DNA of 46,832 bases, taken from NCBI GenBank assembly GCA_021736205.1, contig JAIPGF010000009.1, positions 1-46,832 on the forward strand. The letters are read 5' to 3'. A program made the position numbers and the translations under genes. Under the pieces are notes generated by a model. That model did no database searches. It was not told the origin of the DNA and saw only the letters and a list, made by a program, of their open reading frames with translations. The stretch's first letter is position 1. Every line of letters starts with the position of its first letter. Shown here piece by piece: positions 8,051 through 16,795 of this stretch. Source of the DNA: Candidatus Izemoplasma sp. (GTDB lineage: Bacteria > Bacillota_I > Bacilli_A > Izemoplasmatales > Izemoplasmataceae).

Positions 8051-9776
8051 AATTTTCTCTTATCCATTTAAATAATTGTTTAGCAGCATCTTCCGGACCA
8101 GATTGCTCTTTTCCTTTGATGGCAAGTTTTGTGTAAATCTCACCAACTGGGATATTATTTTCATAGAGTTTATCAAATATATTATCTAAAATAACTTTTG
8201 TTTCTGTTTGACGTTGAGCAGGTCCAAAAGGATTTCCAAAAAAGCTGGACACAATACCTTCTTCAGAAGTTGTTCCTTTTGCTTTTCTTTGTCCTTTTAC
8301 AAACACATCTATAGCGTCTTGTTTATCTTTAAAAAACGTCAGTACATTTTCTCGTTCTGTATAGTTATTGGCATAAAGTAAAATATCAACTTTAAAGCCC
8401 TTCGTAATTGTTTCATAATCAGATATTGGAATTAATAAACGGGCATTGTCACGATGAGGATTCATAAAAATTGCCCGGTCCATTGCTTGAAATGAATACC
8501 CGAGTTCTAAATCATCCAGTCGAACAAAGGCCCCTGTTTCTGTTCCGTAACCATATACCTCATTGTTTTTAATTTTAAATGAGCCCATATCATCAAAGAT
8601 AAATTTGATTTCTTTTAAATAATCTTTTGATAACTTTCTAAAGGCTTCTAAACTTTCAGATTTACCGGCTCCACTATCACCAATAATCGCTACATTGGCT
8701 TTTTTATTGTTTTTTAACGTGATATTAACCATCGCGCCATGAATTGGTAATTCTTGTTGGTTAATCATTTTAGTATTATGGAGTGTTAATATCATTTTTT
8801 TCATATAGCCAAAATAATCGATTTCATCACAATTTGAAACAAGTCCAACTAACACATCATTTTCTTTGTCGTCAAAGTAAACAGTTCGTTTTGGATTATT
8901 TTTAACACGTCCACCAAATACAAGTATTATATCTGATTTTTTTGATTTTAAGTCTTCTTCTGATGCAAGTTCAAATAAATTACTTAAGGCAATTCCATGA
9001 TTCATAAAATCCCTATGAAAATACACATACGTCAGTGATTTACCAACTTTAGCAGGATAGCAAAAATAGTGGTCCATCCGCATTTTCACTTCTTTTAATG
9101 GATTAGAATATACTTCTTCAAATAACCCACTACGTGTATTTCTAGATGGATAAACAATTAATGGTGGCGTTAAAATAATCTTTTTTATTGTGTTTACTTC
9201 ATTTAAGTAATCATATTTAGCTGGTAAGTTATTATCAAAATTAGATAAAACAAGCCCGGCATTATAGCCAGCCTGAAGTTGTCTGTAAACATTATTTTCT
9301 ACTTTCTTTAGATTCCCTTCTATCTTTCTAAAAGTGCTTAATACAAGATTGGAAAAGTTATTACTTGCTTCAATAAAGTTAACATTTACCATGCCTTTTT
9401 TGTTACCATTTGTCTGAATGATGGCATATCGTTCTAATCCACGCCAATAATCATAGAGTTTTTGTGTAAATTCAAGTAAATCATTATGGGTTAAAAAGTT
9501 ATAATATATTTTACTCGTATTCTTAATTTCATCAATTGCAAATGATGTGAGTAATCGATATAGTGTTGAAATAGTATGCGATAAATCTTTGCCATCTCGT
9601 TGCGATTCTAAATTTTCAAGCAGTAAACTATCTTCTTCCTCTTGTTTTTCAATAAAACTTTTAAGCACTTTATTAAATGCTTTCGAACTGAGTAATTCTT
9701 CCTGAGTGGAACAATATTTTACCGATAAATTTAGTATGGCATTATTTCTGTTTTGTGAATATTCTTTAATCATCAT
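8049..9776 (-). CDS. P-loop protein of the HPr kinase/PEP carboxykinase type, function unknown
   Basis: A 575-residue protein with an N-terminal half that is mostly helical and unrecognised. The C-terminal half has a P-loop GDSGAGKS (about 366-373) and, some 25 residues later, FIFDDMGSF, then an ETGAF segment. This order (GxSGxGKS, acidic DD, EGGxY/ETGAF) is that of the HprK/PEP carboxykinase nucleotide-binding fold. Real PEPCK active-site motifs for oxaloacetate are not obvious, and HprK is only about 310 residues, so neither name can be given safely. It is a single-gene unit with an extended -10 promoter. Two adjacent ATGs (9776, 9773) follow AGAGGTG; either could be the start. Confidence 0.65.
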   Translation of the reverse strand: MMIKEYSQNRNNAILNLSVKYCSTQEELLSSKAFNKVLKSFIEKQEEEDSLLLENLESQRDGKDLSHTISTLYRLLTSFAIDEIKNTSKIYYNFLTHNDLLEFTQKLYDYWRGLERYAIIQTNGNKKGMVNVNFIEASNNFSNLVLSTFRKIEGNLKKVENNVYRQLQAGYNAGLVLSNFDNNLPAKYDYLNEVNTIKKIILTPPLIVYPSRNTRSGLFEEVYSNPLKEVKMRMDHYFCYPAKVGKSLTYVYFHRDFMNHGIALSNLFELASEEDLKSKKSDIILVFGGRVKNNPKRTVYFDDKENDVLVGLVSNCDEIDYFGYMKKMILTLHNTKMINQQELPIHGAMVNITLKNNKKANVAIIGDSGAGKSESLEAFRKLSKDYLKEIKFIFDDMGSFKIKNNEVYGYGTETGAFVRLDDLELGYSFQAMDRAIFMNPHRDNARLLIPISDYETITKGFKVDILLYANNYTERENVLTFFKDKQDAIDVFVKGQRKAKGTTSEEGIVSSFFGNPFGPAQRQTETKVILDNIFDKLYENNIPVGEIYTKLAIKGKEQSGPEDAAKQLFKWIREN

Positions 9777-9793
9777 TGACACCTCTTTAACAC

Positions 9794-9802
9794 ATTATAG
9801 CA
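9794..9802 (-). promoter_or_regulatory. Extended -10 promoter of the HPrK/PEPCK-like gene
   Basis: TG-C-TATAAT on the minus strand, 18 bases from the start codon region. The rest of the divergent spacer up to 9953 holds no gene that I can see. Confidence 0.55.
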
Positions 9803-9953
9803 TTAAATTGTCTCTTTTGTCTCTGAAAGTGTTTTCAAGATTCAGTTTATTTTTAAAACGAAGTCGGTTAAAACTGCTTGTTTAATCGTAAAAATTTATT
9901 CAAATAGTGATTAATGTTTACTTAAAATAACTAACAAATTTATTGTTCTTTTA

Positions 9954-9981
9954 TTGAAAAATAATTAATCTATGAGATAAT
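9954..9981 (+). promoter_or_regulatory. Promoter of the HAD phosphatase gene
   Basis: TTGAAA (9954-9959), 16 bases, then GATAAT (9976-9981) preceded by TGA to give an extended -10. Confidence 0.6.
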
Positions 9982-9997
9982 GTTATGAGGTGATAAA

Positions 9998-10804
9998 ATG
10001 AATAAACACTTAATTGCACTTGATTTAGATGGCACCTTGTTAGCAAAGTGGGATGAAATCAGTGAGCAAACAAAAACATATTTAAAAGAGTTAGGCAAAG
10101 TTCATGATATTGTAATTGCAACAGGTAGACCTTTTAGAAGTACTGAGCGATTTCATCAAGAACTAGGTCTTGATACACCTTTAATCAATTATAATGGTGG
10201 GTTAGTTACTTCTAAACATGATCCTTCTTTTAAGCCTTATAGTGTAACAATGAAGAAAGAATATATCCATGATATTTTTGAAAACAATCTCGATATTATA
10301 GATAATGCTTTTGGAGAAGTACAAGATGATATCTTCTTGTATAAAGACACTGATAAAATTAGACCTCTACTACATTATTTTAACGGCGCGAAACTTTTTA
10401 CAGGGCATATCAAAGATATTTTACAAGAAGATCCTAATGGCTTTTTAGTGTTAACCAAAAAGGGGAAAGCACAAGAACTTGAAGACTATGTTAATACACA
10501 TTTTGAAGGAAAAGTAAACGCCCGAAACTGGGGAGAAGACTATCACTATGTGATCGAATTGTTTAACCCAGAAACAAATAAAGCAAAAGGACTTGACTAT
10601 GTTGCCAAACATTTAGGGTATAACGCTGATCAAGTCATAGCCTTTGGTGATGCCGGAAATGATATTGAAATGCTCCAATACGCTAAAATAGGCATTGCAA
10701 TGAAGAACGCACAAGAACGATTGAAAAAACACGCTGATATTATACTAGATAAAACAAATCAAGAAGACGGGATTATACACTTCTTAAAAGACTACTTAAA
10801 ATAG
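9998..10804 (+). CDS. Cof-type HAD-IIB sugar-phosphate phosphatase
   Basis: A 268-residue haloacid dehalogenase hydrolase. Motif I is LDLDGTLL (Asp nucleophile near residues 9-11), motif II ATGRP, motif III a Lys in the NKAKGLDYV region, and motif IV FGDAGNDIEML. The large cap insert between motifs II and III is that of subclass IIB (Cof/YidA/YkrA). Family members dephosphorylate sugar phosphates, FMN or other small metabolites; the substrate is not predictable. The ATG follows GAGGTG at six bases. The next gene has its own promoter starting inside the spacer. Confidence 0.9.
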   Translation: MNKHLIALDLDGTLLAKWDEISEQTKTYLKELGKVHDIVIATGRPFRSTERFHQELGLDTPLINYNGGLVTSKHDPSFKPYSVTMKKEYIHDIFENNLDIIDNAFGEVQDDIFLYKDTDKIRPLLHYFNGAKLFTGHIKDILQEDPNGFLVLTKKGKAQELEDYVNTHFEGKVNARNWGEDYHYVIELFNPETNKAKGLDYVAKHLGYNADQVIAFGDAGNDIEMLQYAKIGIAMKNAQERLKKHADIILDKTNQEDGIIHFLKDYLK

Positions 10805-10807
10805 TGT

Positions 10808-10836
10808 TTCACATAACATTTCTTCTTTGATATAAT
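10808..10836 (+). promoter_or_regulatory. Promoter of the 100-residue protein gene
   Basis: TTCACA (10808-10813), 17 bases, TATAAT (10831-10836): close to the sigma-A consensus. Confidence 0.7.
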
Positions 10837-10871
10837 GATAGTAAGATAAGATGTTATGAGGAGGAAAACAA

Positions 10872-11174
10872 ATGGAAAATCAACTGGTAAAATTTAGACA
10901 TGGTAACAGTAAAGGTGTCTTTTATTACGTCATTTTTGAAGGTGACTTCGTCGCTTTAGCAGACATTCGTTCACCTAAGATAAATTATATCAAATCACAT
11001 GGTGCAATTGATCTAGCATTTGATATGGATAGTGAAACATATGATTTAATGGAAGTTGATATTATCACCGATAAACCATATGTAAAGAAAATCTACAATT
11101 ATATGATGGAAAAAGAAAACACTTATTTTAAAGACGGGACCGAAGGTCTTTGTGTCTTAAAATTTCATAGGTAA
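10872..11174 (+). CDS. Small conserved-looking protein, possibly FMN-binding split-barrel
   Basis: A 100-residue soluble protein. An excellent GAGGAGG (10858-10864) lies seven bases before the ATG, and a near-consensus promoter precedes it, so it is likely well expressed. The pattern of a lysine-rich turn (KINYIKSHGAIDLAF), then a strand with EVDIITDKPYVKKIYNYM, recalls small pyridoxamine-phosphate-oxidase-like flavoproteins, but no diagnostic residue can be named. It has no signal peptide or membrane segment. It is followed by a very strong terminator and stands as its own transcript. Function unknown. Confidence 0.7.
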   Translation: MENQLVKFRHGNSKGVFYYVIFEGDFVALADIRSPKINYIKSHGAIDLAFDMDSETYDLMEVDIITDKPYVKKIYNYMMEKENTYFKDGTEGLCVLKFHR

Positions 11175-11180
11175 ACTAAA

Positions 11181-11222
11181 AGGTATCATCCAATTAAGCA
11201 ATTGGATGATACCTCTTTTTTT
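11181..11222. terminator. Strong terminator, convergent with ffh
   Basis: A perfect 15-bp stem (11181-11195 with 11200-11214), loop AAGC, then C and a run of T on the plus strand. A shorter T-run on the other side may also serve ffh. Confidence 0.9.
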
Positions 11223-12623
11223 TTAGAATTTAAAACGCCCTTTTCCTTTTCCTTTTCCTTTTTTCTTCGTGCCAGTATTTTGTAAAGAACTTAGTGGATC
11301 ATTTGGATTAATATTAGACGGATCCATATTTTTCATTTGTTTCATCATTTTTGTTTGTTGTTTCAATCCTTCTATTAAACGATTAACATCTCTCACTTGA
11401 CGACCAGATCCTTTTGCTATGCGTCTTCTTCGTGAAGAACTTTTTTCTAGTAATTGCGGATATTTACGTTCCTTGTTTGTCATACTATTAATCAAGGCTT
11501 CAATATACACCATTTGTTTTTCATCAATATCTTGTTTTTTAAGTAATTTATTGACGCCAGGTATTAATTTCATAATTCCTTTTAATGAGCCCATGCGTTT
11601 AATCATTTTAAGTTGTTTTAAGTAATCATTATAATTGAAGTTTCCACTCATCATTTTTTCCATCATACCCATCATATCGGTTTCATCGACATTCTCGGTT
11701 ACTTTGTCAACGAGTGTCATTACATCTCCCATTCCTAAAATACGAGATGCCATGCGTTCAGGATGAAATGGTTCGAGGGCTTTTAGTTTTTCTCCAGTCC
11801 CCATCAATTTAATCGGTAAATCTGCCACACGTCGAATACTCAAGGCAGCTCCACCACGTGTATCTCCATCTAATTTAGTTAGGACAACACCATCAACATC
11901 AAGTGACTCATGAAATGATTTAGCAACACTGACAGCATCTTGTCCTGTCATTGCATCAACAGTTAAGAGTATTTCGCTTGGATCTAATACAGTCTTAATA
12001 TCTTTTAGTTCTTGCATCATCACATCATCAATGTGCAAGCGACCAGCTGTATCTGCGATGATTAGATCAAAGTCATTTTCTTTAGCGTAAGCGAGTGCTT
12101 CTTTCATAATCTTTTCAGGTTTTACATCTGTTCCTTTTTCAAAAACCTCACAGTTAATTTGCTTCCCTAATGTTTTTAACTGATCAATTGCGGCAGGTCG
12201 ATAAATATCAAGTGCGACAAGTAGTGGTTTTAATGCTTCTTTTTCACGTAAGTGAAGTGCCAGTTTTGCAGCAGTTGTTGTTTTACCTGCCCCTTGAAGT
12301 CCAACCATCATAATACTTGTTAGTTGATCTTTTTGTAAGTTTAAAGGGACGTGTTTTTCACCCATAATTTTAGTGAGTTCTTCATTAACAACTTTAACAA
12401 CTTGTTGTCCTGGATTTAACCCTTTTAGAATGTGTTCACCTAGTGCTTTATCTTTTACATCTTTGGTGAAATTTTTAACAACACGAAAATTAACATCTGC
12501 TTCTAATAAGCTAAGACGTACTTCACGCATCATTTCATTAATATCTTTTTCGGTTAAACGACCACGTCCAGTAACACGACGCATCGCCATTTGTAGTCTA
12601 TCTGATAAGTTTTCAAAAGCCAT
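11223..12623 (-). CDS. ffh: Signal recognition particle GTPase Ffh
   Basis: A 466-residue SRP54 protein that binds signal peptides and SRP RNA and delivers ribosomes to FtsY. The NG domain has GLQGAGKTT (G1), DTAGR (G3) and TKLDGD (G4). The methionine-rich M domain has the RNA-binding GSGR segment and ends in a lysine/glycine tail. The ATG at 12623 is seven bases past the ylxM stop and has only a weak GAGTG site, so expression probably depends on coupling to ylxM; an upstream in-frame TTG at 12638 has its purine tract too close. It is the last gene of ftsY-ylxM-ffh. Confidence 0.96.
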   Translation of the reverse strand: MAFENLSDRLQMAMRRVTGRGRLTEKDINEMMREVRLSLLEADVNFRVVKNFTKDVKDKALGEHILKGLNPGQQVVKVVNEELTKIMGEKHVPLNLQKDQLTSIMMVGLQGAGKTTTAAKLALHLREKEALKPLLVALDIYRPAAIDQLKTLGKQINCEVFEKGTDVKPEKIMKEALAYAKENDFDLIIADTAGRLHIDDVMMQELKDIKTVLDPSEILLTVDAMTGQDAVSVAKSFHESLDVDGVVLTKLDGDTRGGAALSIRRVADLPIKLMGTGEKLKALEPFHPERMASRILGMGDVMTLVDKVTENVDETDMMGMMEKMMSGNFNYNDYLKQLKMIKRMGSLKGIMKLIPGVNKLLKKQDIDEKQMVYIEALINSMTNKERKYPQLLEKSSSRRRRIAKGSGRQVRDVNRLIEGLKQQTKMMKQMKNMDPSNINPNDPLSSLQNTGTKKKGKGKGKGRFKF

Positions 12624-12630
12624 TGTTTGA

Positions 12631-12954
12631 TCACTCAATTCCTTCTAATTCTTTTAGTAAATTCTCAATTTTAGAATCCTTATTTAATTCTTTTATTTGT
12701 GTAATAATATCTATACGTTTTTTATATTTTTCAACGAGATTCAAATTTTTCTCATAATCATTTAATCGATCAACCGCTCGCTTAATTTGATCATAAACAG
12801 CGTTACGACTTACCTCATGATTTTGAGAAATCTCTGTGATTGAATAATCGTTTTGAAAATAATCTTTTAAATAGGCGCGTTGTTTATCTGTTAATAAGGA
12901 CTGATAACGATCTAATAAAAAGTTAACTTTAATTGATTTCTCTAGTTCATTCAT
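12631..12954 (-). CDS. ylxM: SRP-associated HTH protein YlxM
   Basis: A 107-residue helix-turn-helix protein of the UPF0122/YlxM family. The motif DYSITEISQNHEVSRNAVYDQI (residues about 36-57) is the sigma-70 region 4-like HTH. In Firmicutes and Mollicutes it is encoded between ftsY and ffh and is reported to interact with the SRP. Its ATG overlaps the ftsY stop in an ATGA (12951-12954), and its stop lies seven bases before ffh, so the three genes are one coupled unit. Confidence 0.93.
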   Translation of the reverse strand: MNELEKSIKVNFLLDRYQSLLTDKQRAYLKDYFQNDYSITEISQNHEVSRNAVYDQIKRAVDRLNDYEKNLNLVEKYKKRIDIITQIKELNKDSKIENLLKELEGIE

Positions 12955-13922
12955 TGGATTAAATCACTGAACATACCATAGATATATTCTTCAATATCGA
13001 AATGTTCTAAATCTCCCATTTTTTCACCAAGACCGACGTATTTTATTGGAATATCCATTTCATCTCTGATAGCTAAAACAATTCCACCTTTGGCTGTCCC
13101 ATCTAATTTTGTTAAGACAATTCCAGTAATGTTGGTAACTTCATTAAATAGTTTCGCTTGAGATAATCCATTTTGTCCAGTTGTTGCATCAATCACAAGT
13201 AAAGTTTCGTGTGGTGCATTTTTCACTTCACGTCCAATTACTTTATGAATTTTTTCAAGTTCTTTCATTAGATTTTTTTTATTTTGCAAGCGTCCAGCAG
13301 TGTCACATAGAATTATATCGATGTCATCTTCTTTAGCTTGTATAATCGCATCAAACATTACACTTGATGGATCGCTACCTTCTTCTTTACTATAAAAACT
13401 TGCCCCAACACGCTCAGCCCAAATATTAAGTTGGTTAATCGCACCAGCACGAAAAGTGTCACCAGCAACTAACATAACTTGTTTACCTTTTTTAATATAC
13501 TCATTTGCCACTTTACCAATGGATGTTGTTTTACCTGAACCATTAACACCGACAAATAGTATAATATTTAAACGGTCTTCTTTAATATCTAAATTAGATG
13601 AAACAATCTCATCCTTAACGTAGAGTTTAAACATTTCATCAACAATAATTTCTTTTAAGTCTTCTGCATCATCTAGTGCTTTTACTTTCACTGTTCTACG
13701 TAAATGATCAATGAAATTAATAACTGTATTTACACCAATATCTGCCATGATAAATATTTCTTCTAACTCCGTAAATAATTCTTCATCAATGGTTTTACCT
13801 TGTTTTAATATATCATTTAAATTACTAAGAACACCTTGTCTTGTTTTAGACATTCCTAGTTCATATTTTTTTGCTTCTTGACGTTTTTCCTTCGAGGTGA
13901 ATAAGTTTTTAAAAAATCCCAT
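12951..13922 (-). CDS. ftsY: Signal recognition particle receptor FtsY
   Basis: A 323-residue SRP receptor GTPase. G1 is GVNGSGKTT, G3 DTAGR, G4 TKLDG. The N-terminal part is short (about 30 residues before the N domain), lacking the long acidic A domain of E. coli FtsY, as is usual in Firmicutes. It begins MGFFKNLF, an amphipathic start that could bind membrane. The upstream site is GAAGTG, weaker than its neighbours. An extended -10 (13959-13951) lies just downstream of the small-RNA terminator, giving ftsY its own promoter. Confidence 0.96.
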   Translation of the reverse strand: MGFFKNLFTSKEKRQEAKKYELGMSKTRQGVLSNLNDILKQGKTIDEELFTELEEIFIMADIGVNTVINFIDHLRRTVKVKALDDAEDLKEIIVDEMFKLYVKDEIVSSNLDIKEDRLNIILFVGVNGSGKTTSIGKVANEYIKKGKQVMLVAGDTFRAGAINQLNIWAERVGASFYSKEEGSDPSSVMFDAIIQAKEDDIDIILCDTAGRLQNKKNLMKELEKIHKVIGREVKNAPHETLLVIDATTGQNGLSQAKLFNEVTNITGIVLTKLDGTAKGGIVLAIRDEMDIPIKYVGLGEKMGDLEHFDIEEYIYGMFSDLIQ

Positions 13923-13950
13923 AAAATCACTTCTTTCTTAAGTCAAAAAT

Positions 13951-13959
13951 ATTATAACA
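13951..13959 (-). promoter_or_regulatory. Extended -10 promoter of ftsY-ylxM-ffh
   Basis: TG-T-TATAAT on the minus strand 28 bases from the ftsY start; the -35 region is poor. Confidence 0.55.
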
Positions 13960-13987
13960 CAACTTATTTTAAACTTAAACTATTATA

Positions 13988-14102
13988 AAAAAAACCCTAT
14001 AAAAAGGGAAAATCCGCCTCTCGGCGGATTTAAGGAAGGGGATGTGTGAATAATAAAATTATTCACCATGCTATGTAAGGGATAAGTTGCGACTAATGTC
14101 GC
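13988..14102 (-). ncRNA. Candidate small RNA gene upstream of ftsY
   Basis: A compact transcription unit with no credible reading frame, read on the minus strand. It starts at a strong promoter (14138-14109). The predicted RNA opens at about 14102 with a hairpin (GCGAC, loop, GTCGC; 14102-14089), continues with a C-rich stretch (ATCCCTTA), then a perfect 9-bp AT hairpin (14066-14046), a second C-rich stretch (ATCCCCTTCC), and ends in a 9-bp GC-rich terminator stem (14031-14010) with T-rich tail. C-rich single strands facing outward are typical of Firmicute regulatory RNAs that block ribosome sites. It could instead be an attenuated leader of ftsY. It does not carry SRP RNA, 6S or tmRNA signatures. 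Confidence 0.6.
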
Positions 14103-14108
14103 ATTAAT

Positions 14109-14138
14109 AATATACCATTAAAGAAAGGCTTTTGTCAA
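14109..14138 (-). promoter_or_regulatory. Promoter of the candidate small RNA
   Basis: TTGACA (14138-14133), 18 bases, TATATT (14114-14109) preceded by TGG, an extended -10. It is one of the best promoters in the window. Confidence 0.7.
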
Positions 14139-14225
14139 CCAAATGCAAAGAGTTTTTTTATTTTTTTTAAAGGGTTAAATCAAGCGATTTTATCCACTTT
14201 AACCAGCTAAATTAAAATAACGAAA

Positions 14226-14633
14226 TTATTGGTAACCAACTAGTAAGGTCCCGGTAATTACAAACGTTGTAATTAAGAAACCGAGTTTAAACAAATCAAG
14301 TCGTCTATGAGAAATCATATAAAATCGGTACTCATACACAAAAAGTGGGATCCAAAGAATCATTGTAATATAAAAATATAACAAATATAATGCACTTGGA
14401 TGTATAACACCGGCATAAAAAATAATCATCAATTCTAAAAACATCACCATATAAATAAAATAAGTTTTATCGATTAATGACATACCTTTTGAGATTAATA
14501 ATAAAATGATAATCATAATAATTAGCCAATAATTAATCACCTCATGAAACAAGGCATTATTAGCTAAAAAATTTATACTTCTTACGATAAATAAACCAAA
14601 AGCAATGATGGGAAATACTTTTCGTTGAATCAT
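14226..14633 (-). CDS. Hypothetical four-helix membrane protein
   Basis: A 135-residue very hydrophobic protein with about four membrane helices and short loops; a basic loop (YEYRFYMISHRRLD) precedes the last helix. I do not recognise the family. AAGGTGAG lies seven bases before the ATG, and TATAAT (14660-14655, minus strand) gives a probable promoter just after the topA terminator, so it is transcribed separately from topA. The stretch between its end and the small-RNA promoter (14139-14225) has T-runs but no clear hairpin. Confidence 0.75.
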   Translation of the reverse strand: MIQRKVFPIIAFGLFIVRSINFLANNALFHEVINYWLIIMIIILLLISKGMSLIDKTYFIYMVMFLELMIIFYAGVIHPSALYLLYFYITMILWIPLFVYEYRFYMISHRRLDLFKLGFLITTFVITGTLLVGYQ

Positions 14634-14671
14634 ATCTACTCACCTTCTTACCTTATTATACAAAAAATATA

Positions 14672-14700
14672 GAAAAAAGGCTAATCGATTGATTAGCCTT
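14672..14700 (-). terminator. Terminator of topA
   Basis: 10-bp stem AAGGCTAATC / GATTAGCCTT (14677-14700) with loop of four, followed by T-run on the minus strand, seven bases after the topA stop. Confidence 0.88.
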
Positions 14701-14706
14701 TGTGTA

Positions 14707-16770
14707 TTATTGTGTGTATCCACATTCTTTAGAGTTTTGACAAATAATACTACCATCTTCTTGTTCAATAAGTAGTTGTCCACATTCTGGACATTTTTCT
14801 CCGGTTGGTTTTCCAAATAACATATTTTTACATTTTGGAAAGTTATCACATGCATAAAATGTTTTTCCTTTGTTTCTACCACGTTTAGCAACGCGTTTAA
14901 CAATGGTTCCCTCATTACATTTTGGACACGTAACACCTGTTGATTCAGGTTCTTTTTTCTTTTTATCATCGTTGTCTTTAATGTATTTACATTTCGGGAA
15001 ATTACTACATGCTTCGAATTTACCATAGCGTGATTGTCTTATCACCATGTCATGTCCACATTTAGGACATTTTTCACCTGTAAGTTTTGGTGGGATTTTT
15101 TCCATGTTTTCATTCGCATTATCTACCATAGGAATAAACGAATGATAGAAATCAGAAATAATTTTTGTTTGTTCTTCTTTTCCAACACTTATTTCATCCA
15201 ATATTTTTTCCATGCGCGCTGTGTAATTCACATTGATGATTTGATCGAAGAATTTTGTGAGTTTTTCGATGGTTAATTTCCCTTGATCTGTTGGATGAAA
15301 TTTTTTCTTTTTAGTTTTGATATATTTGCGGTGTTTTAATGTTGAGACTGTCTGTGAGTAAGTTGAAGGACGTCCAATACCAAGCTCTTCCATATCTTTA
15401 ATAAGACGTGCCTCAGTGTATCTAGGGGGTGGTGTAGTAAATTTTTGTTCAGTATCAATCTCATTCGGTGTCATTTTTGCCCCAGTTTCAAGTGGTGGTA
15501 ATGTGGTAATATTGATGCGTTCATAGTCACCATATACTTTTAAATACCCATCAAATACGAGTTCTTGAGCACTTGCTCTAAAGATTGCTTCATTACTTGT
15601 AAATTCAACATCTGTCTTTTTAATTTTCGCAGGTTTCATCAAAGAAGCAACTGTTCTTGCATAAATGAGTTTATACAATTTATATTCATCTTTAGATAAA
15701 TAGCTTTTAATTTCTTTAGGATGTATTTCAACATTTGTTGGTCTTACTGCCTCATGGGCATCTTGTACATTCAATCCTTTTTTCGCTTTTCTGACAAATC
15801 CTTTGTATTCACTACCATAAAAATCTTCAATATGTCTAATAGCAGGATAAGCAAAGGTATTTGATAAACGTGTAGAATCTGTACGCATATACGTGATAAG
15901 TCCAACTGTTTCATCTTTTAGTTGTATTCCTTCATATAGATGTTGTGCCACAAGCATTGTTTTTTGTGAACTGAAATACAACTTATTAGCTGCTTCTTGT
16001 TGAAGGGTTGATGTTGTAAATGGTAATTTAGGTGATTTCTTACGTGTTTTCTCTTCGATATTTGTAATTTCAAATGAGTCCGTTAAAGAATCTAACAACG
16101 CATTTGTTTCTTTTTCACTCGATAAATCAATGCTCTCATTTTTATATTTATATAAGTCCGCTTCAAACTTATCAAAGAGTGCTTTTACTTTCCAATATTC
16201 TTCAGGTTCAAACGCATCAATTTCTTTTTCTTTATCAACGATTAGTTTAAGTGCGGCACTTTGTACACGACCTGCTGATTTTGATTTGATTTTATTTTGT
16301 AGTAATTTCGACAGTTTAAATCCAATAATACGATCTAAAATACGTCTTGTTTCTTGAGATGACACTAAATCATAATCAATATCACGTGGTTTTTCAAATG
16401 CTTTTAAGACAGCTTCTCGTGTGATTTCATTAAAGATAACACGTTTTGTTGGTATATCCTCTGTATTTAAAACTTCTTTTAAATGCCAACTAATAGCCTC
16501 ACCTTCACGGTCAGGGTCAGTTGCAAGATACAGTTCATCAGCATCTTTAAGAGCGTTTTTTAATTCTTTTATTACTTTTTTCTTTTGTTTGATTGTGGCA
16601 TATGACGGTTCAAAGTCATTTTCAATGTCTAATCCAAGTCCGCCTTTCCCACTAATAGCTAAGTCTCTAATATGTCCTTTCGAAGAAAGCACTGTAAAAT
16701 CCTTACCAAGATATTGTTCAATGGTTTTAGATTTGCTAGGTGACTCAACGATAACTAATTTCTGGTTCAT
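14707..16770 (-). CDS. topA: DNA topoisomerase I
   Basis: A 687-residue type IA topoisomerase that relaxes negative supercoils. The Toprim domain opens with VIVESPSKSKTIEQYLG, the catalytic tyrosine is in LITYMRTDSTR, and the C-terminus carries three four-cysteine zinc ribbons, each of CPxC...C...C form (about residues 570-680). Length is usual for Firmicutes. GGAGGAG precedes the ATG, and a promoter with a consensus -35 lies upstream, so it is a single-gene unit. Confidence 0.97.
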   Translation of the reverse strand: MNQKLVIVESPSKSKTIEQYLGKDFTVLSSKGHIRDLAISGKGGLGLDIENDFEPSYATIKQKKKVIKELKNALKDADELYLATDPDREGEAISWHLKEVLNTEDIPTKRVIFNEITREAVLKAFEKPRDIDYDLVSSQETRRILDRIIGFKLSKLLQNKIKSKSAGRVQSAALKLIVDKEKEIDAFEPEEYWKVKALFDKFEADLYKYKNESIDLSSEKETNALLDSLTDSFEITNIEEKTRKKSPKLPFTTSTLQQEAANKLYFSSQKTMLVAQHLYEGIQLKDETVGLITYMRTDSTRLSNTFAYPAIRHIEDFYGSEYKGFVRKAKKGLNVQDAHEAVRPTNVEIHPKEIKSYLSKDEYKLYKLIYARTVASLMKPAKIKKTDVEFTSNEAIFRASAQELVFDGYLKVYGDYERINITTLPPLETGAKMTPNEIDTEQKFTTPPPRYTEARLIKDMEELGIGRPSTYSQTVSTLKHRKYIKTKKKKFHPTDQGKLTIEKLTKFFDQIINVNYTARMEKILDEISVGKEEQTKIISDFYHSFIPMVDNANENMEKIPPKLTGEKCPKCGHDMVIRQSRYGKFEACSNFPKCKYIKDNDDKKKKEPESTGVTCPKCNEGTIVKRVAKRGRNKGKTFYACDNFPKCKNMLFGKPTGEKCPECGQLLIEQEDGSIICQNSKECGYTQ

Positions 16771-16795
16771 AAACTCCTCCTAACTTTCTACATAT

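Noticed and set aside
13985-14069. A possible 28-codon peptide from the ATG at 14069 inside the candidate small RNA
   Set aside because: There is no ribosome binding site, and the frame runs through the terminator hairpin.
13988-14102. SRP RNA gene, because it lies beside ftsY-ylxM-ffh
   Set aside because: The conserved SRP RNA apical loop (GGAA tetraloop with AGCAG) is absent on both strands.
14640-15026. A 128-residue minus-strand frame at the topA C-terminus
   Set aside because: It is a shifted frame of the topA zinc-ribbon region, with no ribosome site; topA itself is complete.
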